Source: Rickettsia endosymbiont of Ixodes persulcatus (GTDB lineage: Bacteria; Pseudomonadota; Alphaproteobacteria; Rickettsiales; Rickettsiaceae). Taken from it: a stretch of 13,474 bases of DNA. Positions 7,496 to 13,474 of the stretch are shown in pieces. Numbering within the stretch: position 1 is the stretch's first letter; every line of letters starts with the position of its first letter. The stretch is from NCBI GenBank assembly GCA_027293795.1, contig JAPYLE010000008.1, positions 1 to 13,474 on the forward strand, given 5' to 3'. The position numbers and the translations under genes are program-made. Under the pieces are notes generated by a model. That model was given only the letters and a program-made list of their open reading frames with translations, was not told the origin of the DNA and ran no database searches.

Positions 7496-7654
7496 CTATA
7501 CTATCATCCTAAACACTAATTTAACTATATATGTTAAAAGTAATGTGGATAATAATCCGCTAAGCCATAAAATAATAAACCATTGCCACCCTTTTAGACA
7601 AGAGGTTATTTTTTTAAATTTTTTAATATATCGGATGATGAGATGATTTGCCAC
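7496..7654 (-). CDS. Small bd-oxidase-associated membrane protein, DUF2474-like
   Basis: A 52-residue basic, single-span protein that overlaps the end of cydB by 32 nt in another frame. Its core KGWQWFIILWLSGLLSTLLL is followed by a membrane-leaving basic residue in YIVKLVFRM. A W-x-W-F-x-x-L-W-x-x-G segment followed by one hydrophobic helix is what I associate with DUF2474, a family of tiny proteins encoded just after cydB in cyanide-insensitive bd oxidase operons; they play a role like CydX, as a small structural subunit. Position, length and motif all agree with this. The start is uncertain: the frame is open to an ATG at 7687, but the GTG at 7654 (VANHLIIRY) leaves less overlap with cydB and is preferred. 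Easily missed because of its size and overlap. Confidence 0.65.
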   Translation of the reverse strand: MANHLIIRYIKKFKKITSCLKGWQWFIILWLSGLLSTLLLTYIVKLVFRMIV

Positions 7655-8642
7655 GGAATATATAATAACAATAGAAAGTGTAGCCAAGTATGACAGGCAG
7701 GAATATCCCTGCTCCTATCAGCAGTAAAGACTGTGACTCCGGTGCTGCTGCTGCGGTTTCAAGCGTAACTTTATAAGGAACGATATATGGCCATATACTT
7801 ACAGCAAGCCCTAAATATCCTAATAAAAATAATAAGATCGTATAAATAAACGGCTTTACTTCTTTTTTCTGCTTGATGGCTTTAATTAATTTGATAAATA
7901 TTAAAGCAGTTACAATAGGTACAATCGATAAATAGTAAATATTCGGTACACTAAACCAACGATGATTTATGTGGTTATTTAAGAAAGGAACCCATAAGCT
8001 TACAAGCCCCATAAAAAGTGCAACGTAAAATAAAATATATAAAGCAGATTTATAAGCCCAATCTTGTGTTTTCTTTTCTGTTTTCAGAATAAGCCAAGTA
8101 GCACCCAAGAGTGCATAACCAAATATTAATGCTATCCCCGTCATCACCGAAAAGGGAGTAAGAAAATTAAAGCTCCCCCCTACAAATTCTCGTCCTTCCA
8201 CTTCTATTCCTTGGACAAACGTACCAAGCATTAAACCTTGACAAAAAACAGCAAGCATAGAACCGAAATGAAAAGCGTAATCCCAAATATAACGATGACC
8301 TATATGAGCCTTAAAATGGAATTCAAAAGCTACACCGCGAAATATTAGACCGAGTAACATCAATGTAATAGGAATATATAAAGCCGGCATTAACAGTGAA
8401 TATGCAAGTGGGTAAGCTGCAAATAAACCACTGCCGCCAAGTACCAACCAGGTTTCGTTACCGTCCCAAAAAGGAGCAATAGAATTGATCATTTTATGAC
8501 GGCAATCATCGGTAGGTGCAAACGGAAATAAGATCCCTACCCCTAAATCAAAACCGTCTAATAAAACATATAAACAAATAGCGGTAGCTATAAGCCCACC
8601 CCAAACAAGCGGTAAATCTACATAAGATGCAAAATTTAACAT
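7623..8642 (-). CDS. cydB: Cytochrome bd-type quinol oxidase subunit II (CIO class)
   Basis: A 339-residue polytopic inner-membrane protein that pairs with CydA to reduce oxygen using quinol electrons. Diagnostic stretches are LLDGFDLGVGILFPF (residues 27-41, with the conserved aspartates) and PFWDGNETWLVLGGSGLFAAYP (about residues 57-78), then LIFRGVAFEFHFK. Around nine hydrophobic helices are apparent. Its length and its partner's short Q-loop fit the cyanide-insensitive (CioB-like) branch. The ATG at 8642 gives MLNFASYVDLP; the preceding DNA is the tail of a broken vapC, ending 7 nt upstream, so the normal cydA-cydB junction is interrupted by about 690 bp. The protein itself looks intact and its end overlaps the small DUF2474-like gene. 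Confidence 0.95.
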   Translation of the reverse strand: MLNFASYVDLPLVWGGLIATAICLYVLLDGFDLGVGILFPFAPTDDCRHKMINSIAPFWDGNETWLVLGGSGLFAAYPLAYSLLMPALYIPITLMLLGLIFRGVAFEFHFKAHIGHRYIWDYAFHFGSMLAVFCQGLMLGTFVQGIEVEGREFVGGSFNFLTPFSVMTGIALIFGYALLGATWLILKTEKKTQDWAYKSALYILFYVALFMGLVSLWVPFLNNHINHRWFSVPNIYYLSIVPIVTALIFIKLIKAIKQKKEVKPFIYTILLFLLGYLGLAVSIWPYIVPYKVTLETAAAAPESQSLLLIGAGIFLPVILGYTFYCYYIFRGKSSHHPIY

Positions 8643-8649
8643 TAGTTTT

Positions 8650-9014
8650 TTAAGGAATTAAAATAATATTACAATTTAATGACAATTTAGCCCAAGCTTT
8701 ATCTGCTGTATATAGGATAACCGGTGATTAATCCGAGACCAATATAAGATCTGTCACCAAGAGACAAACCAAATTGCTCTGCTTCTTTTTTTAAGCATCC
8801 AATTTCTATAGCTTGATCAAAATCTAAATTGAAGCCGAAATCATTTCTTTACTTTTAAAAGGTGATATATTTAGCTTTTTATTTAACTCTGCTATCACTT
8901 CGGCTATATTTACCGTAGACATGATAATGGTAATAATCCTTCAACATTCTCACTACCGTTTTCTGAGTGAAATAATGCAAGCAAAGCAGATGCATCTAAA
9001 ATGCATTTATTCAT
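8650..9014 (-). pseudogene. vapC: VapC-like PIN-domain toxin, frameshifted
   Basis: The start ATG at 9014 reads MNKCILDASALLALFHSENG, a PIN-domain opening with the first catalytic aspartate (D7). The frame then breaks near 8918-8926 (TAA at 8910-8912) and continues in another frame as MSTVNIAEVIAELNKKLNIS, with the conserved glutamate. It breaks again near 8827-8835, continuing as NLDFDQAIEIG and LSLGDRSYIGLGLITGYPI, and once more near 8707-8714, ending YTADKAWAKLSLNCNIILIP before TAA at 8650. All PIN hallmark residues are still readable, but across at least three indels, so no intact ribonuclease can be made. The start overlaps the antitoxin end by 8 nt, the classic vapBC arrangement. Confidence 0.88.
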
Positions 9015-9237
9015 TTTTGCTTGACTCAATTAAAGACTCAACTAATTATATATTACTTTTATTTTTAGATTTTACCAATGCTTGAAATTCTTTAATTTTA
9101 TTTTTTAAAGGAATCAATTTTAAATCAAGTATTAACATTAATTGATCTCCTGAAGAAAGATGTAATTGGTCTCAAATTTTTGCAGGAATATTTATTCTGC
9201 CATTTTCAGATATAGTAACTTTATATTCTAAGTGCAT
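9007..9237 (-). pseudogene. vapB: VapB-like (AbrB/SpoVT-type) antitoxin with internal stops
   Basis: The frame starts at 9237 with MHLEYKVTISENGRINIPAKI, a swapped-hairpin AbrB DNA-binding motif. Codon 22 is then TGA where an arginine codon (CGA) is the likely ancestor, followed in the same frame by DQLHLSSGDQLML. A second stop, TAA, occurs at codon 64, after which LVESLIESSKNE runs to the TAA at 9007-9009. No indel is needed, so the antitoxin died by point mutations while the partner toxin was shifted. It would have repressed its own promoter and bound VapC. Relatives are common in Rickettsia genomes. Confidence 0.87.
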
Positions 9238-9265
9238 ATTTAAAAAATGTTTTGATTATTCAATA

Positions 9266-9294
9266 AATATAAAAAACTATAGTTAAAATTACAA
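9266..9294 (-). promoter_or_regulatory. Possible sigma-70 promoter of the dead vapBC unit
   Basis: On the minus strand TTGTAA (9294-9289) is followed after exactly 17 bp by TATATT (9271-9266), 28 bp before the vapB ATG. In such AT-rich DNA chance matches are frequent, so this is weak. If active, it could drive cydB independently of cydA. Confidence 0.3.
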
Positions 9295-9331
9295 TAACAA
9301 AATACTTTTATACATTCATATAAAAACTATT

Positions 9332-10702
9332 TTACTTTTCTAACAATGGGTTATTCAAACCAATCTCTCCATACATTTCTTTATTATCTATCGCCTCTAT
9401 ACCTTTCTTTATCAAATGCATTATGTAATATATACCCGCTCCGAAAATGATCGCATACACTACTACAAAAGCAGTTAGAGAAATAAATACATATTTGCCA
9501 AGTACCGGTGATACCGTATCCACAGTTTTTAAAATATTATACACTATATAAGGTTGTCTACCTACCTCAGTTACAAACCAGCCGGCAAGTACTGCAATAA
9601 AACCTGAAGGCGACATTAATATATACCAATATTGAAACCAATGCGTAGTATATAATCTTTTCTTCAAATAAAGATATAAGCCCGCTACACCTGTAAATAC
9701 CATTAAGAAACCAATACCTACCATAATACGGAAGCTAAAAAATACCACTGCAACCGGCGGACGCTCTTCTTTTGTCCATTCTTTTAACCCTTTCACTTCA
9801 CCGTCTAAGCTATGCGTTAAGATTAAACTACTAGCATAGGGTATTTCTATAGCATATTTTGTTTTTTCTTCTTCCCCGTCAGGAAAGCCGATAAGATTAA
9901 AAGCTGCTCCTTTTTCCGTATTCCAAATACCTTCTATAGCCGAAACCTTGACCGGCTGATATTTAAGAGTATTTAAACCGTGTAGATCACCGATAAATAT
10001 TTGAATAGGTGCAACGATTAACGCCATTAACACCGCCATAAAAAGCATAATTTTAGCATGCTCTTTATAACGATTATTTAGTAAATAAAAACTGCCTACA
10101 CCACCGATGACAAAAGAAGTAGTTAAATAAGCCGCCGTAATCATATGGAAAAAGCGATGTGGGAAAGAAGGATTAAAGATAATTTCTAACCAATTTAAAG
10201 GATAAAAGAACCCTTCACCTTGCAGTTCAAAACCCGCAGGCGTATGCATCCAGCTACTGGCTGCAAGTATCCAAAAAGCTGAGATTACAGTACCGATAGC
10301 AACTATTAACGTAGAAATAAAATGTACTTTTTTACTGACTTTATTAAAGCCGAACAACATTATACCTAAAAAAGAAGATTCGAGGAAAAAGGCAGTAAAT
10401 ACTTCAAAACCGAGAAGCGGTCCGAGGACATTTCCAACCTTATCTGAAAAATTCGACCAATTAGTACCGAATTGATAAGACATTACAACGCCCGAAACCA
10501 CCCCCATACCGAAAGTAACGGCAAAAATCTTCACCCAAAATTTGTATATTTCTTGATAAACTTGCTTTTTTGTTTTTAACCATAACCCTTCAATTACCAC
10601 TAAAAAGCTTGCAAGCCCTATAGTAAAGGCAGGGAATATTATATGAAAGCTTATGGTAAAAGCAAATTGAATCCTCGATAATAATACTTGATCAAACTCC
10701 AT
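9332..10702 (-). CDS. cydA: Cytochrome bd-type quinol oxidase subunit I (CIO class)
   Basis: A 456-residue inner-membrane subunit that carries the three hemes and oxidises quinol. Heme and proton-path residues match the E. coli enzyme: H20 (high-spin heme ligand, in ISFHIIFP), E100 and E108 (FEVFTAFFLESSF), H186 (PHRFFHMITAAY) and M327 (FSFRIMVGIG). The quinol-site residues K252 and E257 are kept in QPVKVSAIEGIW, and the GRQP motif lies at 381-384. The Q-loop is short, about 60 residues below the E. coli protein in total length, which places it in the cyanide-insensitive (CioA) class. The start ATG at 10702 lies only 5 nt from the end of a palindromic repeat, and no good Shine-Dalgarno is present. 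It is separated from cydB by a dead toxin-antitoxin module; the CDS itself is intact. Confidence 0.96.
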   Translation of the reverse strand: MEFDQVLLSRIQFAFTISFHIIFPAFTIGLASFLVVIEGLWLKTKKQVYQEIYKFWVKIFAVTFGMGVVSGVVMSYQFGTNWSNFSDKVGNVLGPLLGFEVFTAFFLESSFLGIMLFGFNKVSKKVHFISTLIVAIGTVISAFWILAASSWMHTPAGFELQGEGFFYPLNWLEIIFNPSFPHRFFHMITAAYLTTSFVIGGVGSFYLLNNRYKEHAKIMLFMAVLMALIVAPIQIFIGDLHGLNTLKYQPVKVSAIEGIWNTEKGAAFNLIGFPDGEEEKTKYAIEIPYASSLILTHSLDGEVKGLKEWTKEERPPVAVVFFSFRIMVGIGFLMVFTGVAGLYLYLKKRLYTTHWFQYWYILMSPSGFIAVLAGWFVTEVGRQPYIVYNILKTVDTVSPVLGKYVFISLTAFVVVYAIIFGAGIYYIMHLIKKGIEAIDNKEMYGEIGLNNPLLEK

Positions 10703-10707
10703 TATGA

Positions 10708-10848
10708 TATGTCATTCCCGCGGAGGCGGGAATCCAAAAAAAATAGCTTTAATATGGTACAAAAATTATATGTTTGACGAAGTAAACATATGAAAAAACA
10801 AATTTTTTATATGTTTTTCTGGATTCCCGCGGAGGCGGGAATGACATA
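10708..10848. repeat. 141-bp palindromic element with two family A hairpins
   Basis: The left arm tatgtcattcccgcggaggc... (from 10708) and the right arm ...ggaggcgggaatgacata (to 10848) are inverse copies enclosing an AT-rich core. Each arm is itself a hairpin (attcccgc / gcgggaat) with loop ggag. The two loops are in the same orientation, so they are the one part that does not obey the larger palindrome. The core holds a further inverted pair, atatgttt (10769-10776) and aaacatat (10784-10791). The element fills the gap between the 10878 gene and cydA. Confidence 0.85.
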
Positions 10849-10877
10849 CAATAACATCAATACAGTATTTGATTCAA

Positions 10878-11150
10878 TTAGCCGCTTTTGCTATTATTAA
10901 ATTCTATCTGATTAGTTTTAACAAATTTTCCTTTTTCGGTGTTCCAATTATAATGAACATTTACTATTCTTACTTCTATAACATTAATATCACCATTGGG
11001 CAATTGCGTTACATCATACCCTTTTCGGATAGAATCTGTAATTAATAAACTTGCTTGACAAATATATTTTACATCAAAGAACGGAGAATCGTCTTCCTTG
11101 GACTTTTCTTGTTCTTCTAAAAAATTATTAGATAATTCTTGTTCTTGCAT
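10878..11150 (-). CDS. Small conserved rickettsial protein (DUF2671-like)
   Basis: A 90-residue soluble protein. The first 25 residues are acidic and glutamine/glutamate-rich (MQEQELSNNFLEEQEKSKED). The rest looks like a small folded domain, with FFDVKYICQASLLITDSIRK and then QLPNGDINVIEVRIVNVHYN. I recognise it as a Rickettsia-restricted type of protein, most likely the DUF2671 family, but function is unknown. There is no signal peptide or membrane span. It is divergent from the ABC exporter at 11334, with about 180 bp between the starts, and a large palindrome follows its stop, which may isolate it from cydA. Confidence 0.75.
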   Translation of the reverse strand: MQEQELSNNFLEEQEKSKEDDSPFFDVKYICQASLLITDSIRKGYDVTQLPNGDINVIEVRIVNVHYNWNTEKGKFVKTNQIEFNNSKSG

Positions 11151-11320
11151 TTCTAATGAGTTTGAAGTTATTTTCTGAATTTTGTAGCATTATTTAGGGT
11201 AAGAAGCAAGGCTTGTTTATTATTTTTCCATACATTTAATATTTTTAGGTATATTTTTGCAAAAAATTAAATTAAATATACGCTCTGAAATAACACGAAT
11301 TAATATATTATTTTGAAATC

Positions 11321-11326
11321 GAGGTG
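11321..11326 (+). promoter_or_regulatory. Ribosome binding site of the ABC exporter
   Basis: GAGGTG lies 7 nt before the GTG at 11334, a good Shine-Dalgarno spacing. This decides the start in favour of GTG 11334 over the TTG at 11313, which would place the motif inside the coding frame. Confidence 0.65.
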
Positions 11327-11333
11327 CATTATC

Positions 11334-13103
11334 GTGATAAAATACCCTACTTTATCCAAATCTACATTTAGCTTAGGTATTTATTTTTTAAAATTCGATA
11401 AAGTTAAAATTACTTTATTAACCGTAATCTGTATTTTACTCGGTATGATTCCGGCAATTGATAGTATATTACTTCAGAAAATCATTGATTTAATTGAATC
11501 TTTTAGCGATGGGAATACTCATAACCTTTTATCTTCCATGATTTACTGGGCAGTATTTTATGCTCTTTGGTGGGAGAGTATTAATATAGCATATCGTTCA
11601 TATGATTATTTGTATCTAAAGACTATGCCCATAATAAAAGGGAAAATACTAAATGAACTTTATAATTATACACAATATCATAGCCATAAATTCTTTCAGG
11701 ATAATCTAGCAGGACATATTAGCAATCGTATTACCGAAACCGCAAGATCGTTTGAGATGATCATTTCGATATTCGGTGAAAAAATTCTTCGTAAACTAGC
11801 AATTATTGTATTTGCATTAATTGCTTTATATTCGGTACATTACGTTTTTGCTACGATATTTATTTTATGGATTACGGTTTTTTTAGGACTTAGCATTCTT
11901 TTCTCAGATAAAATCAATAAATACTCGTTAAATTATGCTAGAAGCCAATCTTTTGTCGCCGGTAGTATCGTAGATGCAATTAGCAACATTAATGCGGTTA
12001 GAATGTTTACAGCCCATAAATTTGAACGTCAACACCTAGAAACAAGAGTAGAAAATGCCGTAGCCGATGAGCAAACTATGCAATTCTTTATGTTCAAATT
12101 ACGCTATGCTCTTGGAACTTCTTGTTCAATAATGATTTTTATAATGATTTATTATTTGTCGGTACTTCGCAGTGAATTATCTATAACTATAGGTGATTGC
12201 GTATTAGTGCTAACATTATGTATAAATGTAGCAGACGATATTTGGGATTTAACCCAAGAAATAGGCGATATGTTTGAACAGGTCGGGGCATTTAATCAAG
12301 GTTTATCTTTAATGGCACCGCATATTATAACGGATATTGAAAATGCTACTCCTTTAGATATCAAAGAAGGTGTAATTGAATTCAGAAACGTTACGTTTAA
12401 TTATCATCATAATAATAATCTGTTTTATAATAAATCGGTATTAATACCAAGTAAACAAAAAGTAGGGCTAGTCGGATTTTCCGGTTCGGGAAAAACCACT
12501 TTTATTAGTTTGCTCACTAGGTTACATGATATAGAAGCAGGAATGATTTTAATAGATAATCAAAATATTAAAAATGTAACTCAAGATTCTCTTAGAAAAG
12601 CTATTAGCCTTATACCTCAAGAACCGGTACTTTTTCATCGTACTATTTTGGAAAATATCAGATACGGGAAAAAAGAAGCTACTCTTGAAGAGGTTATAGA
12701 AGCAGCAAAATCTGCACATATCCACGATATTATCGATAATTTACCGGACGGTTACGATACTATGTGCGGAGAGCGGGGAAATAATTTATCCGGCGGCCAG
12801 CGTCAAAGAATTATTATAGCAAGAGCTATCTTAAAAAATGCTCCTATTTTAATTCTCGATGAAGCAACAAGTAGTTTAGATAGTGAAACGGAAAGCCTAA
12901 TTCAAGAATCAATGGAATATTTAATGCAAAATAAAACCGTGATAGTTATTGCCCACAGATTATCTACTTTACTAAATATGGATAGAATTTTAGTTTTTGA
13001 AAAAGGCAGCATAATCGATGACGGTAGCCACGCAGAATTACTAAAAAATAGTAAGCTCTATCAAAAATTATGGAACTCTCAAGTAAAAGGATTGATAGTG
13101 TGA
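11334..13103 (+). CDS. ABC exporter half-transporter (MsbA/multidrug type)
   Basis: A 589-residue fused membrane and ATPase protein that should act as a homodimer in the inner membrane. The first ~305 residues carry about six hydrophobic helices (the first around residues 26-46). The ATPase domain follows, numbered from the GTG start: Walker A GFSGSGKT (381-388), Q-loop in LIPQEPVLFHRT (426-437), signature LSGGQ (485-489), Walker B ILILDE (505-510) and H-loop H541 in IAHRLST. Every motif is intact, so it should be active. The substrate is not evident; the family includes lipid A flippases and drug or peptide exporters. It is the only plus-strand gene of any size. The truncated exporter start at 281-505 is of the same general type. 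A perfect hairpin lies 20 nt after the stop. Confidence 0.93.
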   Translation: MIKYPTLSKSTFSLGIYFLKFDKVKITLLTVICILLGMIPAIDSILLQKIIDLIESFSDGNTHNLLSSMIYWAVFYALWWESINIAYRSYDYLYLKTMPIIKGKILNELYNYTQYHSHKFFQDNLAGHISNRITETARSFEMIISIFGEKILRKLAIIVFALIALYSVHYVFATIFILWITVFLGLSILFSDKINKYSLNYARSQSFVAGSIVDAISNINAVRMFTAHKFERQHLETRVENAVADEQTMQFFMFKLRYALGTSCSIMIFIMIYYLSVLRSELSITIGDCVLVLTLCINVADDIWDLTQEIGDMFEQVGAFNQGLSLMAPHIITDIENATPLDIKEGVIEFRNVTFNYHHNNNLFYNKSVLIPSKQKVGLVGFSGSGKTTFISLLTRLHDIEAGMILIDNQNIKNVTQDSLRKAISLIPQEPVLFHRTILENIRYGKKEATLEEVIEAAKSAHIHDIIDNLPDGYDTMCGERGNNLSGGQRQRIIIARAILKNAPILILDEATSSLDSETESLIQESMEYLMQNKTVIVIAHRLSTLLNMDRILVFEKGSIIDDGSHAELLKNSKLYQKLWNSQVKGLIV

Positions 13104-13123
13104 GGCAGTGTTACCTATGTTCG

Positions 13124-13153
13124 ATGTCATTCCCGCGAAAGCGGGAATGACAT
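13124..13153. repeat. Perfect 13-bp hairpin, family A (loop GAAA)
   Basis: The sequence atgtcattcccgc (13124-13136), loop gaaa, then gcgggaatgacat (13141-13153). In RNA this gives a very stable stem capped by a GNRA tetraloop. It sits just after the ABC exporter stop and could stabilise or end the transcript, but no U-tract follows. Confidence 0.85.
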
Positions 13154-13186
13154 AGGAGTCATGCAACAAGCTCGGTAATAATAGCC

Positions 13187-13341
13187 TCAACCTTTCACTA
13201 AGTCAGTATGAGCCTTCGCTTCTCCTGTTACTTCAATTTGAAGTAATCCATATTCTCTCATTGATTCTATTGTATAATAAGATAATTTCGCTTCAACGTT
13301 ACTATTAATAATATTTTGGAGTTCAAAAGCACATAGTGATG
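13187..13341 (-). pseudogene. C-terminal remnant of an unknown gene, cut by an IS3-type element
   Basis: On the minus strand from the IS boundary (13341) to TGA at 13187-13189, a stop-free frame of about 50 codons reads CAFELQNIINSNVEAKLSYY and then ESMREYGLLQIEVTGEAKAH. Its amphipathic, well-mixed composition looks like real protein and not AT-rich noise. No start is present and the frame stays open at the IS end. I do not recognise the family. It is probably the tail of a gene whose front lies on the far side of the insertion. Confidence 0.5.
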
Positions 13342-13474
13342 TGTCAACACTTTTCCGGACAGTTGTTCATGCACATTTTTGTATTTCTTCATATTGTACT
13401 GGTGATAGATAGTCATTAGAAGAATGCATTCTTATACGGTTGTAAAATACCTCTATATATTCAAATATGGTATG
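13342..13474 (-). mobile_element. IS3-type insertion sequence, right end (partial)
   Basis: The element appears to end at 13342 with tgtcaacacttttccggaca, i.e. a TG-starting terminus of the kind seen in IS3-type elements. A transposase frame runs in from the window edge to TGA at 13367-13369. The rest of the element is outside the window, so the other terminal repeat and any target duplication cannot be checked. Confidence 0.75.
13367..13474 (-). CDS. IS3-type transposase, C-terminal end (partial)
   Basis: The 35 visible residues read HTIFEYIEVFYNRIRMHSSN followed by DYLSPVQYEEIQKCA and a stop. The F-x-Y-I-E-x-F-Y-N-x-x-R-x-H-x-S pattern is the hallmark end of the rve integrase domain in IS3-family OrfB, including its catalytic glutamate, which integrates DNA by a DDE mechanism. 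The reading frame is undamaged in the visible part, so the element could be intact. Truncated by the window end. Confidence 0.85.
   Translation of the reverse strand, partial: HTIFEYIEVFYNRIRMHSSNDYLSPVQYEEIQKCA

Noticed and set aside
7422..7646. A 74-codon plus-strand frame
   Set aside because: Composed of repeat DNA and the antisense of the DUF2474-like gene.
10708..10848. CRISPR array
   Set aside because: Only two repeat units, inverted to each other and palindromic, with no regular spacers and no cas genes.
11313..11333. TTG start giving seven extra residues on the ABC exporter
   Set aside because: The GAGGTG Shine-Dalgarno would fall inside the coding frame, and GTG 11334 is correctly spaced from it.
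13124..13153. Intrinsic terminator of the ABC exporter
   Set aside because: The stem is strong but no U-run follows, and the same hairpin occurs at places that are not gene ends, including just upstream of cydA.

Overview
This AT-rich window is very probably chromosome of a Rickettsia (obligate intracellular alphaproteobacterium). The grounds are the gene content (thrS, a lone purC, a cyanide-insensitive-type cydAB, a KdtX/WaaE-like glycosyltransferase, an M16 protease, MsbA-like ABC exporters, a small Rickettsia-type conserved protein), the many palindromic intergenic repeats, and the load of broken genes and IS remnants. The assignment rests on recognition, not on a database search.

Layout. 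Positions 1-505 hold a decayed IS4-type transposase tail fused to the first ~70 codons of an ABC exporter, both on the minus strand. From 736 to 11150 all genes lie on the minus strand: thrS, a large membrane-anchored hypothetical protein, a disrupted purC, an M16 peptidase, a WaaE-like glycosyltransferase, a small DUF2474-like membrane protein, cydB, a dead vapBC toxin-antitoxin pair, cydA and a small rickettsial protein. On the plus strand, 11334-13103 is an intact ABC exporter. The right edge holds the C-terminal remnant of an unknown gene abutting an IS3-type element whose end lies at 13342.

The most striking feature is purC (4642-5352). It is not broken by a frameshift or deletion. A ~169-bp internal segment (5008-5176) is inverted in place between two perfect 10-bp inverted repeats that belong to the coding sequence. 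Flipping it back on paper gives one uninterrupted 236-residue SAICAR synthetase, a normal length for the family. No stop or indel has accumulated in any of the three pieces, so the inversion is either recent, reversible, or an assembly artefact.

Functional groups. WaaE, the M16 peptidase and PurC are tightly packed (17-nt overlap, then a 9-nt gap) and look like one operon. CydA, CydB and the small DUF2474-like protein would form a bd-type quinol oxidase of the CIO class, with a decayed toxin-antitoxin module lying between cydA and cydB. Two families of palindromic repeats occupy most of the longer gene junctions. One ends only 5 nt before the cydA start codon, and another shows compensatory base changes that preserve a stem.
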